A stretch of 14,623 nt of DNA from positions 1 to 14,623 of the forward strand of contig DASXTB010000374.1 in NCBI GenBank assembly GCA_036505615.1, read 5' to 3'. Positions 6,829-13,033 of this stretch are shown one piece after another. The notes under the pieces were generated by a model. The model searched no databases. It saw only the letters and a program-made list of their open reading frames with translations, and was not told the DNA's origin. Both the position numbers and the translations under genes were made by a program. Numbering within the stretch: the stretch's first letter is position 1; each line of letters starts with the position of its first letter. The stretch comes from DASXTB01 sp036505615. GTDB lineage: Bacteria > Acidobacteriota > UBA6911 > JACQSX01.

Positions 6829-7599
6829 TCATTTCAAGGAAGTATGTCCTATCACGCAGCTATAGCTCGCAAGTCGATCTCCTGTTCTGATGTCATTAAT
6901 CGACACTGAAGCCAATAATGTGTGATCAACATTGTCGCACCAAGCTTTTCCGAGTTGCGTGACGACATTTTCTCGATCTGGATAAGGAACATTCTCAAAG
7001 TCGTGCTTGCCGATGTAAACACGCACGTTTCCACCGAACCGAGGTTCGATCCTGCTTTCTGCGTTCGGAAATGCGAGGGAGCAGGCTGATAACAGAGCGA
7101 CCTGAGCCTTTTGGGTCAGCAAGTCATCCTGTTTATCAGCTTTGAAGTTGTCTCCGAAAAATGCAATAGCTAACCAAACGAATAATCCGAGCGCTGCAAG
7201 GCTGACCAATACGCAGCCGCAGCCAACCCCTGGAGCGTCATTCCCCGTAGAACTCCTGGTCGCTGCTCTTGCCTGATCTGGGGCTGCAGTCAAACGACGA
7301 AACTCGGGGAGTTCTCCCTCCGTTGTCCACGCCGCCGATCGAGGATCGTAGAGCGGGTCAACAAGCGAAATTCTTTTCTCTTCGAACCACTGCATTACCT
7401 CGGCCAGTGAACGGGCGAGACAAGCCTGTGTGCCGATAAGTACTACCCACTCTGTGCTTCCTTTGAAGGATTCTTTGAGCGTTTTGACTTTCCGCCTAAA
7501 TCGGGCTTCGTTTCGCCACCGAAGAATAAAAATGAGCGCGAAGAGAGCTAATATTACTCCAGTCCAAATTACATTGCCAAATTTTGGACCAGAACTCAT
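6829..7599 (-). CDS. Hypothetical protein with two membrane segments
   Basis: A 256-residue protein with no recognised family. Membrane segments are at about 9-26 (IWTGVILALFALIFIL, flanked by RWRNEARFRRK) and about 128-148 (CVLVSLAALGLFVWLAIAFF, preceded by a Cys-rich GVGCGC). The loop between them (about 100 residues) and the C-terminal domain (about 108 residues) are probably on the same side of the membrane. The C-terminal domain looks alpha/beta and has three Cys. The start is ATG 7599, without a clear Shine-Dalgarno. It begins 23 bases after the attC-like site at 7623-7707, so it could be the next gene in a cassette series. Its stop is 30 bases before the SGNH start. Confidence 0.65.
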   Translation of the reverse strand: MSSGPKFGNVIWTGVILALFALIFILRWRNEARFRRKVKTLKESFKGSTEWVVLIGTQACLARSLAEVMQWFEEKRISLVDPLYDPRSAAWTTEGELPEFRRLTAAPDQARAATRSSTGNDAPGVGCGCVLVSLAALGLFVWLAIAFFGDNFKADKQDDLLTQKAQVALLSACSLAFPNAESRIEPRFGGNVRVYIGKHDFENVPYPDRENVVTQLGKAWCDNVDHTLLASVSINDIRTGDRLASYSCVIGHTSLK

Positions 7600-7622
7600 G
7601 GATGATTTGAATTACGTAACCG

Positions 7623-7707
7623 GCCCAACAACAGTCGCCCTCGCTAGGGAAAGTATCTGGTCCCCAAGGAATCCCAGTAACGCGTCGGCTGCATGCCATT
7701 GTTAGAC
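7623..7707 (-). other. attC-like recombination site (candidate integron cassette end)
   Basis: On the minus strand, right after the TAG of the 7712 gene, is GTCTAAC (7701-7707; consensus R'' RYYYAAC), a spacer, then CAGCCGACGCG (an L''-type box). The site could end at GTTGGGC (7623-7629; consensus R' GTTRRRY), preceded by GGCGACTG as a partial L' box. The total of 85 bases is within the known attC range. The R''-L'' half has the spacing and sequence style of class 1 integron cassettes. The right half pairs less well, with mismatches. The position (stop codon, site, next start 23 bases on) is exactly that of a cassette junction. The basis is visible motifs plus remembered consensus. Confidence 0.5.
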
Positions 7708-7711
7708 GGCC

Positions 7712-8386
7712 CTACACTATGGTCATGCCCACGCCATCGCGCAACATTCCCGTTTCGTCCGCGTTCCATGGGCCTCGCAGAGAGATTGTGATAGTTCGCT
7801 TGATCGGACGGACGTTCTCGGCTGCGACTAGGATCTCGAGCTGGTACTCACCAGGACCAATGATGTGCCCCCTATGGTTTGGTGCAGCCATCAGATCGAA
7901 CGCTAGTGAGGTTTGCTGATCGGTGAGAGTGAGTCTTGGTGCGTCTTCATGCAGAATGTGTCGGCGCGCGGGGTCGACAATGTGCCCGACGTCGCAATGT
8001 TTACCCATCTCAGGTGCAATATACGGAAAGTAAATTGTGCCGACATTGGCCCATTTGAGGTTCATCGGGGGGAACGCACCAACACGCTTCCAAGTGCCAT
8101 CCGCGCGTTGCCGACGGAGCTCTTTGGCATAGACCTCAGCATTCCTTGCCGTTGCGTTCCCGACATTCTCAACCCAGAGCCGCAGGTAAATTGAATCCGC
8201 AACAAACACGCCGTCTGGTGTGGTGAACGGCACCGCAACACAATCCGGCGGCGCGGTCTTGCTCGACACTTGAAATCTTGGCTGATAGAACCAGCCGCGA
8301 ATCGTTTCCTGGAAGACCGCCACTGCGGCAAGGACAAGCGTGCCTACAGCCACAAGCCAATCAGCAACCGTTCCCCAGGGGATCAC
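7712..8386 (-). CDS. Hypothetical protein with one N-terminal membrane anchor
   Basis: A 224-residue protein. The N-terminus WGTVADWLVAVGTLVLAAVAVFQETIRGWFYQP is a single membrane segment (about 8-26) of a type often seen in uncharacterised bacterial proteins. It is followed by a beta-rich domain (about 40-215) with an immunoglobulin-like feel: IYLRLWVENVGNATARNAEV and later GEYQLEILVAAENVRP alternate as strands. No enzyme motif is seen; a cell-surface or membrane-linked binding role is only a guess. The start is GTG 8386 with a strong Shine-Dalgarno (AAGGAGG, 8391-8397, spacing 4). The GTG overlaps the TGA of the 45-residue ORF (GTGA), implying translational coupling. The TAG is 4 bases from the attC-like site. 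Confidence 0.7.
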   Translation of the reverse strand: MIPWGTVADWLVAVGTLVLAAVAVFQETIRGWFYQPRFQVSSKTAPPDCVAVPFTTPDGVFVADSIYLRLWVENVGNATARNAEVYAKELRRQRADGTWKRVGAFPPMNLKWANVGTIYFPYIAPEMGKHCDVGHIVDPARRHILHEDAPRLTLTDQQTSLAFDLMAAPNHRGHIIGPGEYQLEILVAAENVRPIKRTITISLRGPWNADETGMLRDGVGMTIV

Positions 8387-8520
8387 AGCGCCTCCTTGAG
8401 CGATCGAGCCACAGACACCCGCAGCTCTGCAGCAATAAGAAACAGTGTGTCAAATAGTATAGCCACAAAAGCTAACCAATTCTCTTTTAACTTTGTTAAA
8501 GATTGTGAATTGTTTGCCAT
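8383..8520 (-). CDS. Small membrane protein ORF (45 residues) coupled to the next gene
   Basis: The ATG at 8520 opens a 45-codon frame that ends in TGA within the GTGA overlap with the following gene. The protein has a short polar N-terminus with MANNSQSLTKLKENW. It then has one hydrophobic segment (about residues 16-31, LAFVAILFDTLFLIAA) and an amphipathic basic tail ending LKEAL. The Shine-Dalgarno of the downstream gene lies inside its last codons, the normal arrangement for translational coupling. The ribosome-binding site for its own ATG is poor (AGGA about 15 bases upstream). Codon choice is more AT-rich than in its neighbours. It could be a real small membrane partner of the 224-residue protein; without homologues this stays tentative. 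Confidence 0.45.
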   Translation of the reverse strand: MANNSQSLTKLKENWLAFVAILFDTLFLIAAELRVSVARSLKEAL

Positions 8521-8561
8521 TTTCGAATCAAAGTTCCTAACGGGAGTGGAAAGTGCAGAAT

Positions 8562-8786
8562 CTATCCGATTGGTGCTTGATGTCCTAGGACGGCTATTAT
8601 CTCCTGCCTGTACTGTTGAGGCGCCTCGATATGTCGCCAGTCATTCTGACCCTGAAAGATGCCATCGTAGGCCGAATCGCGATAACTCATCATCATGTGC
8701 GGAATCCCCCGGTCCGACAGAACGGAATCCACCAACTGGGCCTGCACTTCGTTGTCTAAGACCACGATCTTTTCATATCTCTCCAT
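8562..8786 (-). CDS. Small DUF2007-like protein (putative signal-transducing domain)
   Basis: A 74-residue protein. The pattern is a first strand (EKIVVLD), a helix with NEVQAQLVDSVLSDRGIPH, then SYRDSAYDGIFQGQNDWRHIEAP and a final helix. It matches the DUF2007 type of small ferredoxin-like-fold proteins, in which the helix after the first strand carries an E-A-x-x-hydrophobic pattern before RGIP. The cellular role of the family is unknown; it is often called a putative signal-transducing protein. ATG 8786 has AGAGGA about 8 bases upstream. The start is 16 bases downstream of the attC-type half-site at 8803-8830, so it may be the first ORF of a cassette-like unit. Confidence 0.65.
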   Translation of the reverse strand: MERYEKIVVLDNEVQAQLVDSVLSDRGIPHMMMSYRDSAYDGIFQGQNDWRHIEAPQQYRQEIIAVLGHQAPIG

Positions 8787-8802
8787 AGGTTGTCCTCTTG
8801 AT

Positions 8803-8830
8803 GTCTAACGCTCCGCTTCAGCCGCGGCAG
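8803..8830 (-). other. attC-type half-site (L'-R' layout)
   Basis: On the minus strand the sequence reads GCCGCGGCTG, a 7-base spacer, then AGCGTTAGAC. This is an L'-like box plus an R' core (GTTAGAC, consensus GTTRRRY) at 8803-8809, with the spacing and composition of the right half of class 1-type attC sites. No matching RYYYAAC/L'' half is found on the upstream side, where the 92-residue gene ends at TAG 8846-8848. It is therefore at best a half-site or the remains of a deleted attC. The next start is 16 bases away. Confidence 0.4.
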
Positions 8831-8845
8831 GCGCAGCGCGCAACC

Positions 8846-9124
8846 CTAGGGGAACAGCGCCCATCCGCCGGAGTCCTTGCCTGTGAGCGCGATGAACAAG
8901 AATTCTACGGCGCCCAATGCAGACCCGAACATGAAGGGGATGTAGAGGATGTAGAAATCGGGCGCCTCGTGGGCGAACCACAGAGAGCCGATGAAAATGC
9001 CGACACAACCAAAACCCACGATGGCAGCAACAGTTCGCGCCGCCCTGCCATAGGGAGCGGTCCTTCGACGTTGGAGACGTTCAAGACAAGCCAGAGCCCA
9101 ATTGCGAAACGGATTTTGTGTCAA
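8846..9124 (-). CDS. Small two-helix membrane protein
   Basis: A 92-residue protein with a basic, amphipathic N-terminal helix (about 7-22, WALACLERLQRRR). Membrane segments follow at about 32-50 (VAAIVGFGCVGIFIGSLWF) and about 58-80 (YILYIPFMFGSALGAVEFLFIAL). The family is unknown. The start is TTG 9124, which overlaps the TGA of the upstream VOC gene (TTGA). AGGTGG lies 9 bases before it, inside the VOC gene's last codons, so translation is probably coupled. The C-terminus ends abruptly in GGWALFP just before the attC-type half-site, so the tail may have been reshaped by a rearrangement. Confidence 0.55.
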   Translation of the reverse strand: MTQNPFRNWALACLERLQRRRTAPYGRAARTVAAIVGFGCVGIFIGSLWFAHEAPDFYILYIPFMFGSALGAVEFLFIALTGKDSGGWALFP

Positions 9125-9861
9125 CCTAATTCCACCTTTCCTCTGGGCGTCTTGAGCGTTGCGGTGAGTATGGCATTTTTTGCCTGCTCTACCGTCGCTT
9201 CGATGCCGAGCTTTCTTAGCATCGCCATCACGTTGGCAGGCTCCGGGTGTTCGATTTTAAACGTCCGAAGCTCGCAGCCCTTTGGTGAGTCTTGTGATGG
9301 ATGAAGCGAGTCGGCGGCCCACTGGATGAAGAATGGAATCGGCTCGATGCCTTGTAGACCAAATTGATTCACCACTCCCAACGTCTTCCACTTTAGCACT
9401 TTCCCATCGGGCCTTGTGCGAGAGCCGTCACGGGGGCCGAAGATTTGATAACCGGCTTCCTGAGCATTCTTCGCCGTTACAGTGATGTCCCTGGTCGCGG
9501 CTGCCCAGGTGATCAATCGAGGTTCGGTGAGCATGCGCACATCGATGGGAAAGTTGTAAGCGGTCTGCGCCGGGTCGGGCGCGATGATTTCAACGTATTG
9601 CCTTCCGCCAAGCGAGATAAGCGCGTTGCGCGTGCCGACGCCGGGATGGCTTCCACCAATAACGGCTCTCACGCCGGTCAGCTTCTCCACCCACGCAATT
9701 CCCCGATCGAGATCGGCTGAACCGAGCAGCAAATGATCCACAGCAGCGTTTGCTCGCATCAGATCTTCGCCGGCGCTCACTGTCTCTCCCAACAGGCAGG
9801 ATGCGCCTGCAGCTCCGAATAAGCCCAGCCACCGACGGCGATTTAGTGTGCATGCGTCCAT
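9121..9861 (-). CDS. Tat-exported VOC/glyoxalase-fold protein
   Basis: A 246-residue protein. The N-terminus carries a twin-arginine signal (NRRRWLGLFGAAGASCLLG) with a likely signal peptidase site at VSA/GED (28-31). The mature part is a vicinal-oxygen-chelate fold close to the Glyoxalase_3 type: VDHLLLGSADLDRGIAWVEKL from residue 41, then IGGSHPGVGTRNALISLG, then YVEIIAPDP. H43, H72 and E91 are candidate metal ligands. Tat export fits a protein folded with its metal in the cytoplasm. The reaction is unknown. ATG 9861 has a very good ribosome-binding site (GAGGGAGGAA, about 5 bases upstream). The open frame extends upstream into the acetyltransferase gene but was excluded because the signal peptide starts here. 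Confidence 0.83.
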   Translation of the reverse strand: MDACTLNRRRWLGLFGAAGASCLLGETVSAGEDLMRANAAVDHLLLGSADLDRGIAWVEKLTGVRAVIGGSHPGVGTRNALISLGGRQYVEIIAPDPAQTAYNFPIDVRMLTEPRLITWAAATRDITVTAKNAQEAGYQIFGPRDGSRTRPDGKVLKWKTLGVVNQFGLQGIEPIPFFIQWAADSLHPSQDSPKGCELRTFKIEHPEPANVMAMLRKLGIEATVEQAKNAILTATLKTPRGKVELG

Positions 9862-9917
9862 CGCGAATTCCTCCCTCTGCCGAGGCGTCCAATTACGTCG
9901 CTGTTGGCGGAACGCAA

Positions 9918-10415
9918 TCAGTCTTGTCCCGCGATTGCACTGCGCCGTTCGGTCAGTATTGTATCGCGCCAGACGCCGTTGTGGCATGCGACTCGTTCGC
10001 GGCGCCCCAGCACCCGAAATCCGCAACGCTCCTGCAGACGCAAGCTGGCCGTGTTCTCCGGGAACGTGCTTCCCTGAAGCGTCCAGATGCCGGCTTGCTC
10101 CGAGCAGTCAATAAGGGCGCGAAGCAATGTTTCACCCAATCCTTGACCCCTGAAGCTCAGCCGGACGTAGATGCTGACCTCAGCGACTCCGGCATAGCAG
10201 GCTCGCCGGGAGACCGGGCTCAGCGCTGCCCATCCAAGAATCTCCTTGTGAGACTTGGCCACCAGGCGACACGCGGGAAGATGGGAGTTGTCCCACTCCT
10301 TCCAAGTTGGCGCATCGGTCTCGAATGTAGCTTGTCCGGTAGCAACGCCTTCTAGATATATGCTGCGAACCTGCTCCCAATCTGCAGCCGCCATTGGCTC
10401 AATGCGAAATTCCAT
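9918..10415 (-). CDS. GNAT N-acetyltransferase, phosphinothricin acetyltransferase type
   Basis: A 165-residue cytoplasmic enzyme of normal length. It transfers an acetyl group from acetyl-CoA to an amine. Signature blocks of the Pat/YncA group are visible: IYLEGVATGQATFET (19-33), CRLVA, GWAALSPVSRR (61-71), GVAEVSIYV (76-84), the acetyl-CoA loop R-G-Q-G-L-G at 89-94, then GIWTLQ and FPENTASLRL. The true substrate may be phosphinothricin or methionine derivatives such as the sulfoximine. ATG 10415 lies 17 bases inside the end of the upstream membrane-protein gene, so the two probably share a transcript. The frame stays open for 97 more codons upstream, but that is antisense-like noise. No strong Shine-Dalgarno. 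Confidence 0.9.
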   Translation of the reverse strand: MEFRIEPMAAADWEQVRSIYLEGVATGQATFETDAPTWKEWDNSHLPACRLVAKSHKEILGWAALSPVSRRACYAGVAEVSIYVRLSFRGQGLGETLLRALIDCSEQAGIWTLQGSTFPENTASLRLQERCGFRVLGRRERVACHNGVWRDTILTERRSAIAGQD

Positions 10416-11037
10416 AGATAAGCGCGCCCACCAGGAGGTGCGTTGGCAAATAGATGCAGAGGGGGAAAAACAGCAGCAGCAGAACCAAATAGAGCTCCGG
10501 TGCGATCCAAAGCTGAGGTCGATTGCCTGGGCCGAAGACCCAATTGACATTTTCCGACGGCTCTGTGAAGAAATAACATACCAGGAGGACCAGCCACGCC
10601 ATGATGCTCTGCGCCACCCAAGCCCGCCGGTCATAACCGAGTCGGCACACCAACCAGAGAAGCAGAAAGGGCAGTACCAGATGAAACAGAGAAAGCGCGC
10701 GCACAAACAGAGGCTTGTCGGCCTTGAACATATAGTCGGCGAGCCCGGTCAGTTCTACACCGCTGGCCAACCGAGTCACGAAATCGACGATCCACAGCAG
10801 CTCCAACAAGAGGACCGAAACAACCTGCATACTGGCGAGCAACGGGCTTTCCAGCCAGAGAGCCGCTACTGTGAGCAGAAGCGCCAGATCGGAGAACCAT
10901 AAGAAATTAGCGGGGCCGTAGTAACGCCAGTAAATCGGAATCAGCGCGCACACAAACAGCGTGTACAGGGTTTTCAACAAGAGCGAAATCTCTCGACCGG
11001 AAAACAGCCAGCCAATCGTTTGCTGCCAATCGGTCAT
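10399..11037 (-). CDS. Polytopic membrane protein of unknown function
   Basis: A 212-residue, very hydrophobic protein with about six membrane segments: roughly 17-35, 45-63, 68-88, 110-133, 141-158 and 182-207. Between the fifth and last segments is a polar loop with FFTEPSENVNWVFGPG, which looks conserved and may be functional. I recall similar uncharacterised proteins but can give no function. ATG 11037 lacks a strong ribosome-binding site; a purine-rich GGGAGGGG lies far upstream (about 25 bases). The 3' end overlaps the acetyltransferase start by 17 bases. Confidence 0.72.
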   Translation of the reverse strand: MTDWQQTIGWLFSGREISLLLKTLYTLFVCALIPIYWRYYGPANFLWFSDLALLLTVAALWLESPLLASMQVVSVLLLELLWIVDFVTRLASGVELTGLADYMFKADKPLFVRALSLFHLVLPFLLLWLVCRLGYDRRAWVAQSIMAWLVLLVCYFFTEPSENVNWVFGPGNRPQLWIAPELYLVLLLLFFPLCIYLPTHLLVGALIYGISH

Positions 11038-11076
11038 ACTGCTGCTTTCATGCCAGCTGCCCCTCCCGCAAGCACT

Positions 11077-11388
11077 TCATCGCGGCCACAGCCATCCCGT
11101 TAGGAGTGCGTAGATCAGCCCGTCCACCGTCGCTTTGATCGTGGTGCTCCAGGCTCGACGATACCAGATCGACATCTGCCGCAGTGCCACCGTGTATCCG
11201 ATAAACGCGGTGACACCGACGAAGCGAAAAACACGAAGTCGCAGCGCGTCCATTACCTTTTCTTCGTTCGGAACCTTGGGATAATCGCTCTTGTGCCAGG
11301 GTAACGCCATGTGGATGACGGAACTCACGAGAAACACGATGACCGATGATAGAAGGATTGGAAGCCAGAGAGAGTACAAGCCAGTCAT
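11077..11388 (-). CDS. Small membrane protein, apparently shortened by an internal deletion
   Basis: A 103-residue protein. Residues 1-50 (membrane segment at about 8-27, then HMALPWHKSDYPKVPNEEKV) and residues 51-103 (FRFVGVTAFIGYTVALRQMSIWYRRAW and a last segment ending GWLWPR) each resemble the two ends of a known uncharacterised membrane-protein family. As I remember them, full-length members are about 170-180 residues, with a PPGDYM-containing stretch and a further membrane segment in between. Here ALR at 48-50 joins directly to LRVFRF (nucleotide junction about 11238/11239). The frame is kept, so a product is still possible. ATG 11388 has a good AAGGAG 6 bases upstream. The deletion is inferred from memory of the family. 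Confidence 0.6.
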   Translation of the reverse strand: MTGLYSLWLPILLSSVIVFLVSSVIHMALPWHKSDYPKVPNEEKVMDALRLRVFRFVGVTAFIGYTVALRQMSIWYRRAWSTTIKATVDGLIYALLTGWLWPR

Positions 11389-11455
11389 AACGATCTCCTT
11401 TCGTTAATGATTGCCGCTCTCACGAAGAAACTCGCACCCGTGCCGCTAACGATAA

Positions 11456-12737
11456 CTAAGTTCCCTTATGAAATCTGGCTAGACTGAAGAAACGGTCCGG
11501 AGCTTTTTTCTCAAGGACGAAATCAGAAACCCACTCTCCCACAGCAGGACCATGTTTGAAGCCATGCCCTGAGCCGCCACCGACCAACCAGAGATTTCTA
11601 GCGCGAGGATGACGGTCAATTACGAAGTTTTCGTCGGGAGTGTTCTCGTACTGGCACACTCGAGCTTCCAGCAGCGGAGCTGTCTTGAGTGACGGGAATC
11701 GAAGTTCCAGAAAATTGCGTACATTCTGCAGGCCTTCAGCAGTGGGCATTCTGTCGCCTTTTGTTGGATCAAACAATGGACCCTGCCTGTGGCTCGCGAT
11801 CTTAAAGCCGCGCCGTTCATTAGCCGGGATTCCGTAGAAGTTACTGTCGCCATCGCTCCAGGACGGCAGCTTCGCTTCGCTGAAACTGGAGTCGCCGGCT
11901 GGAGTTCCAAAAAAGAAAACTTCTTGCCGAGTTGGTTTGATCAAGTCCCCAATGACATCCGGGAACAGCTTTCCGAGCCAAGGGCCGCACGCGAATACGT
12001 ACTGGTCGGCCGAGATCGGGGATGCATCCGACAAATCAATTTGCCGCATATCGCCGGACACGTCGACTGGCGACAGTACCGCCAATTGTATGTATTGACC
12101 TCCTTCTTTCTGGAACATCTCCAGGACAGCCTGGCACGCCTGTCGCGCCAGCAGATAGCCCGCGTTCTTTTCGAAGAGCACCCATTTGACTCCTTGAAAA
12201 TTCACCCGCGGGTAGCGCTTGGCGGCGTCTGCTACACTAAGCTCTTCGAAGTCCAGGTCCTGTTCTCTAAAAAGCTTGCTGGCGCTTCGTTCAAATCGGT
12301 CATCGGCGCCGGCCATCCCTTAGGAAACCTGTGGGGTAGTACAGTTTTCGATTCCAGCGCCTTTCATTTTCCTGCCACAGCCGCAGAGAACGATTAGCCA
12401 TTTCAACGTAAACGCGCTCCGGGTATACGGCGCGTATGATGCGGGTTTCGCCTCCGGAGCTGGCCCGAGAATTTCCCGGTCCCCAGGCATCAATAAGCGT
12501 TACGCGCGCGCCTCGCCGCAATAAATGAAGCGCACTCCAACCGCCAAATGCGCCTGCGCCCACAACGACGACATGAACTTTCTTGGCGGGGATCATGGAG
12601 GGATTTAAAAGGGGAATAACAGCAGCAGTTTTCACTAATGTCCTTCTAGAGATTCCCCTAGTCTTTGCCTGCTGACCGCGTTGAACGGAGGCTGCCATGA
12701 GAGATAAAAACCCGCCCGTCAGAAATTGAATACCCAT
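11456..12737 (-). pseudogene. Tat-exported FAD oxidase of the sarcosine oxidase (DAO) family, frameshifted
   Basis: Two overlapping frames make one gene. The upstream part (12737-12300) has a Tat motif SRRTLVK (residues 30-36), then the FAD-binding VVVVGAGAFGG and the TRIIR loop, and runs off frame after YYPTGFL. The downstream part resumes as MAGADDRFERSA (from 12316). It keeps GVKW, the CQYENTPDENFVID block and GSGHGFKHGP. The Cys in that block corresponds to the covalent 8-alpha-S-cysteinyl FAD site of monomeric sarcosine oxidase and N-methyltryptophan oxidase, and the Lys of GHGFK to the oxygen-activating lysine. The shift is around 12317-12323 (CTA AGG G ATG). One extra base explains it: 1282 bases is 427 codons plus 1. 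The repaired protein would be about 426 residues, a family length plus signal. The shift could be a real mutation or a sequence error in the GGG run. Confidence 0.85.
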
Positions 12738-12894
12738 CTTACTGTTCTGGATTCCGCCTAACTATTCAGTATGCTGATCACTATATCTCGCATCTCCGAC
12801 TTCCAATCAACGAGGCAATGTCCCCTTTTCCGAGCACTTGTCAAGGCCCTTCGGCACCGATGGTTGCCGAGAAACACTGGCCAGCATAATCCCA
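12738..12894. other. Intergenic stretch, no gene recognised
   Basis: This lies between the oxidase start and the recombinase remnant. I see no ORF or convincing hairpin. A single GTTAGGC core on the minus strand (12757-12763), just upstream of the oxidase ATG, fits the GTTRRRY consensus. It has no L box beside it, so it is probably chance. No clear promoter is seen. Confidence 0.5.
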
Positions 12895-13017
12895 TTATGA
12901 CTGCGACGGACTGGTGGTTAACGTGAGTGTGCCGGCGGGACTACGAACGTCTTTTCCGGCTCGATTTAAAACATGGGTGTAGATCATCGTCGTGTTTCCG
13001 TCCCCGTGACCTAGGAA
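12895..13017 (-). pseudogene. 3' end of an integron-integrase-like tyrosine recombinase
   Basis: Forty codons plus TAA on the minus strand encode FLGHGDGNTTMIYTHVLNRA, then GKDVRSPAG and a short tail. This is the C-terminal end of tyrosine recombinases: LGH carries the second box histidine and the Tyr of MIYTHV is the DNA-cleaving nucleophile. The TTMIYTHVLNR..GVRSP ending is that of IntI and its closest relatives, not typical XerC/D. Everything upstream (core-binding domain, first Arg, most of the catalytic domain) is gone. The frame runs into the end of the neighbouring high-GC gene at about 13018-13033, where a deletion or rearrangement joined them. It is non-functional as it stands. Its 3' end points towards the gene block at lower coordinates. 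Confidence 0.78.
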
Positions 13018-13033
13018 GGCGGCGAATGGCCGC

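Noticed and set aside
10416..10706. 97-codon upstream extension of the acetyltransferase frame (Cys/Trp-rich).
   Set aside because: It lies wholly within the membrane-protein gene in another frame, and the acetyltransferase family starts at the chosen ATG.
12757..12763. GTTAGGC core on the minus strand as an attC or attI end.
   Set aside because: The degenerate seven-base core is expected by chance about once per kilobase and strand; no L box or partner core is nearby.
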